Source: an uncultured Collinsella sp. (GTDB taxonomy: Bacteria > Actinomycetota > Coriobacteriia > Coriobacteriales > Coriobacteriaceae). Taken from it: a DNA stretch of 27,374 nt. The position numbers and the translations under genes were made by a program. Shown piece after piece: positions 1-5,479 of this stretch. How positions within the stretch are numbered: the stretch's first letter is position 1; each line of letters starts with the position of its first letter. A model generated the notes under the pieces. It was not told the origin of the DNA. It was given only the letters and a program-made list of their open reading frames with translations, and ran no database searches. The stretch spans positions 1 through 27,374 of the forward strand of contig CAUDVX010000021.1 in NCBI GenBank assembly GCA_958452935.1. Direction: 5' to 3'.

Positions 1-38
1 GCGGTCAGGAGCTTCACGAGCTCGGTGAAATCGGTCAT
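1..38 (-). CDS. N-terminus of 41-aa hydrophobic peptide (cut by window edge)
   Basis: Only the first 12 codons are present, reading leftwards from the ATG at 36-38 to the edge of the window. The Shine-Dalgarno sequence GGGAGGTGA lies just upstream (about 43-51). The full gene with its description is at 21335-21460. Confidence 0.6.
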   Translation of the reverse strand, partial: MTDFTELVKLLT

Positions 39-115
39 GGGCATCACCTCCCATCGGATGGAGGGCTCTGCCCGGCACGAGGACTGCCGACAGCGCTGCT
101 GATTCTAGCAGAGCG

Positions 116-364
116 TCATTCTTCTTCGATCAATCCGTGCTCCACTCCCTCGCCGGAATCCAGTCTTTCCGCAGCTCGACGAAGGTGTTCTTGATTCCCG
201 CGACCCCAAAACGGATCGTCTTCGTGCTCGTCACGGGCCTTGAGCTTGCCCCTGGCTCTCTCGACGGCCTCGCCAGTCGCTTGCCGCCGAACCTCATCCT
301 TAACTTCCTCGCCGATCTCCCCAAATTCCAACGCCGGCCCGTTCTTGCTCACCGGTCCGTACAT
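116..364 (-). CDS. Hypothetical acidic protein, 82 aa
   Basis: No family is recognised. The chosen start is the ATG at 362-364 because AGGGGAGGG sits 6 bases upstream. A TTG 13 codons further upstream would give 95 aa but has no comparable ribosome site. The protein is short, hydrophilic and rich in Glu, Arg and Lys, with a helical middle (EIGEEVKDEVRR) and an acidic C-terminus ending in IEEE. It has no signal peptide or membrane segment. It is followed 77 bp later on the same strand by the 41-aa hydrophobic peptide gene, so the two may share a transcript. The upstream side holds the CTATTAG repeat cluster. A role in regulating or neutralising the peptide is possible but is only inferred from position. 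Confidence 0.5.
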   Translation of the reverse strand: MYGPVSKNGPALEFGEIGEEVKDEVRRQATGEAVERARGKLKARDEHEDDPFWGRGNQEHLRRAAERLDSGEGVEHGLIEEE

Positions 365-423
365 GCTCGGCCCTCCCCTGCTCGCGACCTGTTTTCCAGC
401 CAAGACCGTACTCGCTATTGCTT

Positions 424-515
424 CTAATAGCTTGAACAGCTCTTCATCCGGCCACTATTAGCAACTATTAGTCCAAATCCTCCAGCCCAGCAGCCAATAG
501 CCACCATTAGCCCAG
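424..515. repeat. CTATTAG/AATAG repeat cluster, left member of a pair
   Basis: The motif CTAATAG or its complement CTATTAG/CCATTAG occurs about five times (424-430, 454-460, 465-471, 495-500, 504-510). The core at 450-471 begins GGCCACTATTAGC. It matches 21124-21145 at 21 of 22 positions. On the circle the two clusters are about 750 bp apart and bracket the 41-aa and 82-aa genes. The arrangement suggests binding sites for one protein or a recombination boundary. Confidence 0.5.
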
Positions 516-840
516 CTAAACGACCAAAACAAATCGCCCGGTGCACAGAATCTGAACAGTCACGAGACGCGTTGAACTCAACATGCGCGGCCTGTCCCGC
601 GTGGACAGCTACAGGGTCGTCTGCGTCGCCGGCCCTGTTGCCATTCAATCAGCTGCATAATATACAGGCAGGTCTCCCGAGTACTCCCGTCGCCCTAGTG
701 CGTTGCCATTTAAAGCAACGAGTAACGCTTGGGTAAGAGGGCCCACCTTCACTCTTGGTGAATCACTCGCCGCCCCTGTGCCCTTTTCGGCAATTTCCTG
801 TATCCCTTTTGGAAACTCGAGTGCCTATCTGGCCGACGAA

Positions 841-938
841 AAGATTTAGCGATTTAGCGAATTTAGGTGTACCACTCTGTGTTAGTTTGTATTTTAGACA
901 GTATTTGTGATACGCTTTGTTTCAATCAGTAGTGGTAC
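841..938 (+). promoter_or_regulatory. Putative promoter/operator of the replication-control gene
   Basis: GATTTAGC is repeated at 844-851 and 852-859, with a partial third copy following. GTACCACT at 869-876 is mirrored by AGTGGTAC at 931-938, about 54 bases apart. An AT-rich stretch between them offers TTGTAT (887-892) and GATACG (909-914), spaced 16 bases, as weak promoter boxes. The layout suits autorepression by the 52-aa RHH protein encoded 35 bp downstream. Binding is inferred. Confidence 0.35.
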
Positions 939-972
939 GATTTCGTTTGTTCAACGAAGGAGGTAATTGTCT

Positions 973-1131
973 ATGGCAGTGGCCGAGGAGAAGAAAAGAA
1001 TCCAGGTTACTCTGCCTCTCGAAATTTGGCGTGATCTCGATGACTACGCGAAGAGCCGCGGTGTAGCTAAGTCGTCTATGGCGGCGATCGCTATCGCCGA
1101 GTTTTTGGAGCGTGTTAAAGAGCAAAAATAG
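973..1131 (+). CDS. CopG-like ribbon-helix-helix protein, 52 aa
   Basis: The ATG at 973 has a near-perfect Shine-Dalgarno (GAAGGAGG, 9 bases upstream). The product has a basic N-terminus, a beta-strand RIQVTLPLEIW (9-19), helix A (20-30), a turn around GVAKSS (30-35) and helix B (36-48). This is the ribbon-helix-helix plan of small CopG/Arc-type DNA-binding proteins, which work as dimers or tetramers. It sits directly before the initiator candidate, the place occupied by copy-number repressors such as CopG in other plasmids. A factor-independent terminator follows immediately, so transcription into the initiator gene may be limited. The regulatory role is inferred from family and position. 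Confidence 0.75.
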   Translation: MAVAEEKKRIQVTLPLEIWRDLDDYAKSRGVAKSSMAAIAIAEFLERVKEQK

Positions 1132-1136
1132 ATATG

Positions 1137-1173
1137 AAAAAAGCCCCCTACCGCCAAGTAAGAAGGGCTTTTT
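1137..1173 (+). terminator. Rho-independent terminator after the RHH gene
   Basis: AAAAAAGCCC (1137-1146) pairs with GGGCTTTTT (1165-1173), leaving an 18-base loop and a T-run. It starts five bases after the RHH stop codon and separates that gene from the initiator candidate. Confidence 0.7.
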
Positions 1174-1295
1174 CCATGTTCAAATGTGGCTTTCTGGCCT
1201 GTTACCTGCAATCCTAGCACACGTATGCTTCGATTTGGGTCCCTATGTTGAAGTACTACCAAAATACTATGGCATCACTTCGACTGATGGCTAGA

Positions 1296-1314
1296 TAGCC
1301 TCAATGAGAGGCTA
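1296..1314 (+). promoter_or_regulatory. Hairpin covering the initiator's ribosome site
   Basis: TAGCCTC (1296-1302) and GAGGCTA (1308-1314) form a 7-bp stem with a 5-base loop. The likely Shine-Dalgarno GAGAGG (1306-1311) lies inside it, and the ATG follows at 1319. If the stem forms in mRNA, it would mask the ribosome site. Confidence 0.5.
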
Positions 1315-1318
1315 GTTT

Positions 1319-1918
1319 ATGGATACCAGAAATTTAAAACCGGACGCGGGCGGTGGCTATCCGTGGGACACGGATAGCCACCCGTCCGGCCCCGCAAGCC
1401 CGTCTGGAATGGGGGCGGCGTCCGATTTCGCGAATCAGGCCGTCACAGATGCCGCCATGCCCAATAGTGAGAGTCACCGCGAAGCACTTCGCCGGGCATC
1501 GGATGAATCGTCCCGTGTCGCCCACATGGTGCAGGATATGGTCAGCGAGAAGGTCGCGATCATCAAGCCGCCGTGGATGCTCGAGCTCGGTTTGCCTAGA
1601 CTTGACACCGATATCATGGGGCGGATTTGGTCGTTCCAGCGCAAGGACGTTTACAAATCCACCTGCTACATCAGCCTTGCCACCATGGCGGCGGACGTCA
1701 ACTCGGATCGGTCGAACGTCAAGAAGAGAATCGATAAGCTCGTCGAACTCGGTCTTTTGATTAAGTCGCCGCGTGGTAATAACAAATCTGTTGAGTACCG
1801 GCTCGATATGACGGCGATCGCTAAGCGCAGGCTCGAAGTCGAGGAGGGTAGGAAAAAGCAACGCGCCGAGAATTCGGCGAAACGCAAAGCTCAGTGGGAC
1901 GCAAAGCACTCTGCCTAG
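1319..1918 (+). CDS. Winged-helix plasmid replication initiator candidate, 199 aa
   Basis: Residues 1-60 are Gly/Ser/Pro-rich and probably disordered. Residues about 88-165 form a winged-helix module: WMLELGLPRLDTDIMGRIW, then SLATMAADVNSDRSNVKKRI as the helix-turn-helix, then LVELGLLIKS and a wing ending SVEYRLD. The order resembles helix-turn-helix domains of small plasmid and phage replication proteins (HTH_36-like). Residues 166-199 are a basic Lys/Arg/Ala tail. Immediately downstream lie 17 exact copies of CTATGGGTT or its complement, the classic arrangement of initiator gene next to iterons, and no other Rep is present. The start has GAGAGG 7 bases upstream. At 199 aa it is shorter than typical theta initiators, with one clear winged-helix domain instead of two. 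The replication role is inferred from context. Confidence 0.65.
   Translation: MDTRNLKPDAGGGYPWDTDSHPSGPASPSGMGAASDFANQAVTDAAMPNSESHREALRRASDESSRVAHMVQDMVSEKVAIIKPPWMLELGLPRLDTDIMGRIWSFQRKDVYKSTCYISLATMAADVNSDRSNVKKRIDKLVELGLLIKSPRGNNKSVEYRLDMTAIAKRRLEVEEGRKKQRAENSAKRKAQWDAKHSA
1340..1389. repeat. Long inverted repeat inside the initiator's first codons
   Basis: GGTGGCTATCCGTG (1352-1365) and CACGGATAGCCACC (1369-1382) are perfect 14-bp arms around a GGA loop. Outside them CCGGACG (1340-1346) pairs with CGTCCGG (1383-1389), with a 5-base bulge on the left. It can form a 21-bp bulged hairpin in mRNA or a cruciform in DNA, starting 22 bases after the start codon. Confidence 0.8.
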
Positions 1919-1924
1919 TTTGAA

Positions 1925-1970
1925 GGGCTATGGGTTGTATGAACCCATAGCCCTATTTCTTTTTCTTACA
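1925..1970 (+). terminator. Terminator of the initiator gene, built from an iteron pair
   Basis: GGGCTATGGGTT (1925-1936) and AACCCATAGCCC (1942-1953) form a perfect 12-bp stem with a 5-base loop. A T-rich run (TATTTCTTTTTCTT) follows. The stem is itself an inverted pair of the CTATGGGTT iteron, so the same element may act as terminator and as initiator binding site. Confidence 0.7.
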
Positions 1971-2432
1971 AACTATGGGTTGAAAGAACCTACAGTATAG
2001 CTATGGGTTCTTTCAACCCATAGTTTGGCGAAAAATCATTTTATTGATAGGGGGTTAAATAACGGTTCTTCAGCAAGACTATTGGTTAGGACAACCCATA
2101 GTCTTGCTGACAGAGATCGCGGACGCTTTTCCGTGACGGTATAGCTATGGGTTGAAAGAACCCATAGACAATTTAAGCCACTTTTCTAGCTATGGGTTAA
2201 TCTAACCCATAGAAAGCGATCGAAAAATGCCAAAAAGTACCGGAATAGTTATTTCAACCCATAGTTTGAGCCTGTGTTAACCGGGGCCAACTTATCAACT
2301 ATGGGTTGTCTCACGAGACTATGGGTTGAAATAACCCATGCCAACTATGGGTTCAGTTAACCCATGCACTATGGGTTGAAATAACCACAACTATGGGTTG
2401 AAATAACCACAACTATGGGTTCATACAACCCA
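1928..2432. repeat. Iteron array, probable origin of replication
   Basis: CTATGGGTT occurs exactly at 1928, 1973, 2001, 2145, 2190, 2299, 2319, 2345, 2369, 2391 and 2413. Its complement AACCCATAG occurs exactly at 1942, 2015, 2093, 2159, 2204 and 2256. Partial copies lie at 2079, 2333, 2359 and 2427. The left half holds inverted pairs (5-7 base spacers). The right half becomes tandem, with copies 20-26 bases apart and exactly 22 apart at 2369, 2391 and 2413. The pair at 2071-2109 extends to 17-bp arms with one mismatch. The stretch contains no gene. Interspersed AT-rich segments, for example around 2038-2065, could be melting sites. I see no clear DnaA box. Confidence 0.8.
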
Positions 2433-2440
2433 CCAAGTCT

Positions 2441-2468
2441 GACTAGAGTGAATAAGATTCACTTAGTC
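2441..2468. repeat. Imperfect inverted repeat at the iteron boundary
   Basis: GACTAGAGTGAAT (2441-2453) faces ATTCACTTAGTC (2457-2468) around a 3-base loop, with one extra base in the left arm. It marks the right edge of the iteron field and could be a further protein-binding site. Confidence 0.5.
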
Positions 2469-2537
2469 TGAACTCAAGGGAGAAACGGAGAAATCTACCA
2501 GAAAGCATTTAACAATCGAAAGATATACAAACAAGGA

Positions 2538-2815
2538 GATCCTTCGTCCTTGCCCTCCGTTCGGCTACGCCTCACTCCGCGTCGCCTGTGGCTCCTTGGC
2601 GCTCGCTACGCTCGCACTCCGGTCGCCTTCGGCTCCCTGCGCGTCGGCTGCGCCTCCTTGCCCTCCGCGCGCTTGCGCACGCTCCGCGTCGCCTGCGGCT
2701 CCTTGGCATGGCCTTCGGCCAAAAGTGTGGGGGCTCCGCCCCAACTCCCCACCCACGTTCTCGCCGATCCCCGGCGCCGGCGTCGCCTTCGGCTCCCCGG
2801 GCGACCTATCGCACT
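2538..2815. repeat. GC-rich tract of short hairpins and near-repeats
   Basis: This non-coding tract is built from short self-complementary words such as GCCTTCGGCC, GGGGCTCCGCCCC and GCGCTCGCTACGCTCGC. A 26-bp unit beginning CTCCGCGTCGCCTG occurs at 2575-2600 and 2682-2707 with one mismatch. Open frames run through it on both strands only because the composition lacks stops. Their products are Arg/Ala/Pro-rich and I do not call them genes. It lies between the iterons and the par operon and may be a structured single-strand or replication-related element. Confidence 0.55.
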
Positions 2816-3104
2816 CAGTCGCAACCCGTCCGATTCGGCAATGAGTGCCGAATCCGATTCCCGGTCGATCGGGATACCGGTATTCAGTCAACCTTGCACA
2901 GAATACCGCTAGAAGGTCACAGAATTGAAAATAGGACGACTTATTGGTGGGGTTTGACCGTTTTCTCATTGCTATATAAAACGAGGTCTTAAATCGGCTC
3001 TCAGTGGCCTAAAAAGAGACAGGAGCACCTTTCGATACCCCTGTCCTGATCCTCTTGGGCTTCCATTTTGTCACAACGTTAAGAACGTCACGCCGCCCTC
3101 TTCG
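2816..3104. other. Non-coding stretch with hairpins before the par operon end
   Basis: GATTCGGCA (2832-2840) and TGCCGAATC (2846-2854) form a perfect 9-bp hairpin with a 5-base loop. It is followed by the smaller CCCG/CGGG element and a TACCGGTA palindrome near 2877. The rest is AT-richer and ends in the par terminator. No gene is supported here. Confidence 0.45.
3011..3046 (-). terminator. Probable terminator of the parA operon
   Basis: Read on the minus strand, GACAGG (3045-3040) pairs with CCTGTC (3023-3018), followed by TCTTTTT. The stem is short but is correctly placed about 60 bases beyond the RHH stop codon. Confidence 0.45.
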
Positions 3105-3407
3105 TTAAAACCCGTTTTCGGCAAGGTACTCGTCGAACAGCTCACGTGCGATGTCGGAAACGGACTTGTCCTCCTCGAGTGCGGCCTGCTTCAAGCGCTT
3201 GCGATGGCTCTCGGGAACGTAGACAGACAGCTGTACAAGCCTCTCAGATGCCCCTTCAGCGCCTTTTTTGGGGCGCCCGGCTTTCCGTACCTGCGGAGCC
3301 GGTTTCTGGGACTCAGATGCGCTCTCAACGATTTTCTGCTGCCTCTCTTCGGCCTTCTCCGCGGCGACGTCGAAGTAGGAGGTCGATTTCTTGAACTTTC
3401 CGGCCAT
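3105..3407 (-). CDS. RHH partition partner (ParG/CopG-like), 100 aa
   Basis: The N-terminal half (1-55) is basic and flexible, with GRPKKG near 43-48. The C-terminal half (57-97) has the beta-strand RLVQLSVYVPE, helix SHRKRLKQAALEE, turn DKSVSDI and helix ARELFDEYLAE. This is a ribbon-helix-helix domain with a mobile basic tail, the design of ParG/ParB-like centromere-binding partners of type Ib partition systems. Its ATG overlaps the parA stop by one base (TAATG), so translation is coupled. It probably binds the repeats upstream of parA, repressing the operon and linking plasmid to ParA. It is slightly longer than ParG (about 76 aa). The partition role is inferred from pairing with ParA. Confidence 0.75.
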   Translation of the reverse strand: MAGKFKKSTSYFDVAAEKAEERQQKIVESASESQKPAPQVRKAGRPKKGAEGASERLVQLSVYVPESHRKRLKQAALEEDKSVSDIARELFDEYLAENGF

Positions 3408-3958
3408 TACAGGACCTCTTCGATCTCGTCCAGGATGTTTTCGATTGCCAGGGCTGCCTTGCCGCTCTTCGCGATTTCGTACACGGGCTTGCCCAGGGCC
3501 GCGCCCTGCTTGAAGGCCGCTGCGGTCGGAACGGTGCCCAGCACGGGCAAGTCATCGGCTTCGAGTAGTTCGAGGAACTGGCGGTCGACCGTCTGGTTTG
3601 CCGCGAAGTTGTTGACGATGATTGCGAAGGACAAATCGGGATTGGCCTCGGTGATGACCTTGATCGTGCGTTTCATCGGCTTTAGGCCGAGGGTGCCTGG
3701 CTGGACCGGGATGATCGCGATGTCGGCGTTTTTCGCGTACGTGGCCGTCTCGTCACTCAGGAAACCCGGCGTGTCGATGACGTTTACGGCGTTCTCGTCG
3801 TCGAGCAGGTTCTTCTCGTGGTTCGCGCCGCCCTGAGGGTCGAGATTGCCGAATCCGACTTTGTGGCCGCGCCGCTCGAGGCCCCAGGCGATCTCGTCCG
3901 CGAACGTCGTCTTGCCGACGCCGCCCTTCTGATTGACTAGCAGGATGTTCGTCGCCAT
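3407..3958 (-). CDS. parA: ParA-family partition ATPase, 183 aa
   Basis: The ATG at 3956-3958 is preferred because GGGGAGG lies just upstream. An earlier in-frame start would add 13 residues without a ribosome site. Residues 11-18 are the deviant Walker A motif KGGVGKTT with its signature lysine. A' lies around NLDPQG (38-43) and Walker B at VNVIDTPG (D62). IIPVQPG near 80-86 follows the ParA pattern. The protein lacks an N-terminal helix-turn-helix, so it is the small type Ib kind (ParF/ParA, about 200 aa). ATP-dependent nucleoid binding by this family moves plasmid copies apart. It is first in a two-gene operon with the RHH partner, behind AT-rich operator repeats. Confidence 0.9.
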   Translation of the reverse strand: MATNILLVNQKGGVGKTTFADEIAWGLERRGHKVGFGNLDPQGGANHEKNLLDDENAVNVIDTPGFLSDETATYAKNADIAIIPVQPGTLGLKPMKRTIKVITEANPDLSFAIIVNNFAANQTVDRQFLELLEADDLPVLGTVPTAAAFKQGAALGKPVYEIAKSGKAALAIENILDEIEEVL

Positions 3959-3980
3959 GTCCTCCCCTTTCTGAATAGCG

Positions 3981-4064
3981 TAGTCATATATTAGCACATT
4001 AATATATGACTACATTAAGTAATTCTAAGTCGCAGGTAGAAATATATGAACATACTAAGCAATT
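3981..4064. promoter_or_regulatory. parA operator / candidate parS
   Basis: TAGTCATATATT (3981-3992) and AATATATGACTA (4001-4012) are perfect 12-bp arms around 8 bases. The right arm starts a direct repeat. The block AATATATGACTACATTAAG (4001-4019) is echoed by AATATATGAACATACTAAG (4041-4059), 40 bases on, both followed by an AATT. RHH partition proteins such as ParG bind short AT-rich direct and inverted repeats in this position. The related word ATATGACTACATTAA recurs at 5070-5084. Confidence 0.6.
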
Positions 4065-4090
4065 AGCATAGTACTACATCAACGCGGTTA

Positions 4091-4119
4091 CGGCTGTGGG
4101 TTGGTTTAACCCACAGCCG
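4091..4119. repeat. Iteron-like hairpin near par
   Basis: CGGCTGTGGGTT (4091-4102) and AACCCACAGCCG (4108-4119) form perfect 12-bp arms with a 5-base loop. This copies the geometry of the element at 1925-1953 (12-bp arms, 5-base loop). CTGTGGGTT replaces CTATGGGTT, with a compensating change in the other arm. Confidence 0.7.
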
Positions 4120-4307
4120 GGCTAAAGTTGCCAAAAGGGGCACAAAGGACAATACGGTTACAAGGTCGCTGATTGCGAGACGGAGGCCCTTCCGACCGCC
4201 GACGCGGCGAGGCGATTACGCGAGTGGGAACGCAAGGGTAAAAACGCATCGTCACTGAATCAGTGAGTCAGTATTCTTTAGTGTTAGATGATGGATATTG
4301 AAATTAA

Positions 4308-4336
4308 TTAGCGAGATAATGTGCATATCTCATAAT
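4308..4336 (+). promoter_or_regulatory. Candidate promoter of the small membrane protein genes
   Basis: TTAGCG (4308-4313) and CATAAT (4331-4336) are spaced 17 bases. GAGATA (4313-4318) and TATCTC (4326-4331) form an inverted repeat exactly between the two boxes, a typical operator position. The -35 match is weak. Confidence 0.3.
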
Positions 4337-4368
4337 GTATGCGTTTCACCATGAGAGGGGGGTCTGTC

Positions 4369-4482
4369 ATGAGCTGGAAACCGAGAAAATGCGTTATCGC
4401 CGGTCTCGTGACAACCGGTCCTGGCAGCGGCTTGTTTGCAACTGCAATGACATCGTACCGACTTTTCACTTACATGTTCTAA
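4369..4482 (+). CDS. Small membrane-active-looking peptide, 37 aa
   Basis: An ATG with a strong ribosome site (GAGAGGGGGG, 7 bases upstream) opens a 37-codon frame. The peptide has a basic start (MSWKPRK), a small-residue hydrophobic middle (CVIAGLVTTGPGSGLFATA) and an aromatic end (YRLFTYMF). One membrane-inserted helix is plausible. The stop is 12 bases before the next start (79 aa), so they look like an operon. No family is recognised. The good ribosome site and spacing are the main support. Confidence 0.5.
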   Translation: MSWKPRKCVIAGLVTTGPGSGLFATAMTSYRLFTYMF

Positions 4483-4494
4483 AAGGCGGTTGCC

Positions 4495-4734
4495 ATGCTG
4501 TCGCAAAATCAATCGAGATACTTGGACACAATCGGCTTTATCCTGCTCGCATCACTCTTTGCTAGCGACCTTTTGCTGAAACCGCCCAAGGAACTCGTTT
4601 TGCTTGCCATAGACTGCATTTCCGCCCTTTACTTTACGGCAACCCTATTCGTCGGACTAAAGGAGAGGAAAAAAGGCGCAGTCGTTGCATCTGCCGTAGG
4701 CGTGATCATAGCCATTGCATCATTCTTTATCTGA
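4495..4734 (+). CDS. Small integral membrane protein, 79 aa
   Basis: The ATG has AAGGCGG about 5 bases upstream. Three hydrophobic segments are visible: TIGFILLASLFASDLLL (12-28), LVLLAIDCISALYFTATLFVGL (34-55) and VVASAVGVIIAIASFFI (63-79). A short basic loop KERKK (56-60) separates the last two. The protein ends in the membrane with no tail. It follows the 37-aa peptide gene closely and converges on the 114-aa gene, whose stop overlaps its own by 8 bases. The function is unknown. An immunity, exclusion or antitoxin-like membrane role is possible given the tiny partner. Confidence 0.7.
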   Translation: MLSQNQSRYLDTIGFILLASLFASDLLLKPPKELVLLAIDCISALYFTATLFVGLKERKKGAVVASAVGVIIAIASFFI

Positions 4735-5071
4735 CACATTGGTGATTTAGGGGCGATATCGTAGGAATACGACCGGGAGAGTCGGGACCATAGGCTCCGG
4801 TAAGAACCTTCGCCATGCCCCACGCATCGAGCCCGATGATTTCCCCGCCGGACGCCCTGACGGTCACGGCCTCCGACGTCCACGGGATCCCGTCGTCCGT
4901 GAGGCGGATGGGTGTGACGTTGCCGGCGTCCATCCGCCTCACGACCTCATCCCACTCATCGCACCAGCCCGGCTTGAGCCATTTGATGACGGTCGGACGC
5001 GAGACGCCAAGGACGCACGGGCGCGGCTCGAGCTCTAATCCATGAGGTCCCAGTTTGTAATACGTGAACAT
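4727..5071 (-). CDS. HTH-like small protein, 114 aa
   Basis: Residues 20-35 (VLGVSRPTVIKWLKPG) read as a helix-turn-helix with a recognition helix, followed by WCDEWDEVVRRMDAG. The second half (52-100) is beta-rich, with ASGGEIIGLDAWGMAKVL. No family is recognised. The ATG at 5069-5071 has no Shine-Dalgarno and lies inside the motif ACATATGACTACATTAAC. Translation may therefore be leaderless, or start lower. It converges on the 79-aa gene with an 8-bp overlap of the stops. It may be a DNA-binding regulator of nearby genes. That is inferred only from the HTH pattern and its operator-like promoter. Confidence 0.55.
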   Translation of the reverse strand: MFTYYKLGPHGLELEPRPCVLGVSRPTVIKWLKPGWCDEWDEVVRRMDAGNVTPIRLTDDGIPWTSEAVTVRASGGEIIGLDAWGMAKVLTGAYGPDSPGRIPTISPLNHQCVR

Positions 5072-5100
5072 ATGACTACATTAACATGGTCATGTATTAA
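5066..5100. promoter_or_regulatory. Operator-like element over the 114-aa gene start
   Basis: GAACATATGACTACATTAAC (5066-5085) is followed by ATGGTCATGTATTAA. It shares ATATGACTACATTAA with the parA operator (4004-4018) and resembles CATATGACCATGCTAACATG at 5314-5333. It covers the start codon of the 114-aa gene. Confidence 0.5.
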
Positions 5101-5383
5101 CGAACGTTATATGCTGAGCTGGATCCGCCCGTCTGTTATCTTGGCTGCTGACCGCTGAGAACATGGCCGCCGTCATCGGCAAGGATGGCGTGGAGACGGA
5201 GATTCAGGTGGGGTAGATGCGCCAAACACTGGGCAAGCCTGGCTTCGATTGGCTGTTTAATAAGCACTAACGGTTGAGTTATTGCATCATAATCGCAGCT
5301 GTAAATAGGTGACCATATGACCATGCTAACATGTGCGCACAGTCATATGGTCACAGTTGTAGATCGGTTTAATCTGTGGCCCT
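5072..5383. other. Intergenic region with operator-like repeats
   Basis: Only very short frames occur here. A 62-codon minus-strand frame at 5136-5324 lacks a ribosome site and recognisable features. The supported content is the operator-like motif at the 114-aa start and the palindrome at 5309-5354. Confidence 0.4.
5309..5354. promoter_or_regulatory. Perfect 13-bp inverted repeat, candidate operator/centromere
   Basis: GTGACCATATGAC (5309-5321) and GTCATATGGTCAC (5342-5354) are perfect arms. The 20-base centre holds CATGCTAACATG and the 10-bp palindrome TGTGCGCACA (5332-5341). The core ATATGAC is the word found in the parA operator and the 114-aa promoter. Confidence 0.6.
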
Positions 5384-5425
5384 TAAGCTGAAGCTGCCTC
5401 AACGAACCGTGGCTGGCGAGACGAA

Positions 5426-5457
5426 AAAGGGGAATCCCTTTTGCGGGATTCCCCTTT
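5426..5457 (-). terminator. Terminator of the surface-protein gene
   Basis: AAAGGGGAATCCC (5426-5438) and GGGATTCCCCTTT (5445-5457) are perfect 13-bp arms with a 6-base loop. On the minus strand the stem is followed by a T-run. It lies 23 bases beyond the stop at 5480. Confidence 0.85.
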
Positions 5458-5479
5458 CCGAGTCGTTATGCGATTTGTC

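Larger units (their letters stand above)
365..972. other. Non-coding stretch upstream of the replication genes
   Basis: I see no convincing gene in these 608 bases. They hold the CTATTAG repeat cluster (about 424-515), a small hairpin at 592-608 (CTGTCC/GGACAG), a TTCAC/GTGAA hairpin near 750, two and a half copies of GATTTAGC at 844-866, and paired half-sites at 869-876 and 931-938 before the 52-aa RHH gene. Confidence 0.5.
3959..4368. other. Intergenic region: partition operators, hairpin, small-gene promoter
   Basis: No protein gene is visible. The stretch carries the parA operator repeats (3981-4064), an iteron-like hairpin (4091-4119), a TCACTGA/TCAGTGA palindrome with central A (4252-4266), and a candidate promoter (4308-4336) for the small membrane protein genes. 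Confidence 0.55.

Noticed and set aside
1334..1909. 191-codon minus-strand frame opposite the initiator candidate
   Set aside because: Exact shadow of the plus-strand gene, which has a ribosome site, a winged-helix pattern and adjacent iterons.
1928..2432. CRISPR array
   Set aside because: The repeated unit is only 9 bp, occurs in both orientations and has spacers of irregular or very short length. No cas gene is present. It fits iterons.
2550..2992. Frames of 80-134 codons on both strands over the GC-rich tract
   Set aside because: Composition-driven open frames over repeats. The products are Arg/Ala/Pro-rich and there are no ribosome sites.
5136..5324. 62-codon minus-strand frame
   Set aside because: No ribosome site, no recognisable features, and it overlaps the operator-like palindrome.
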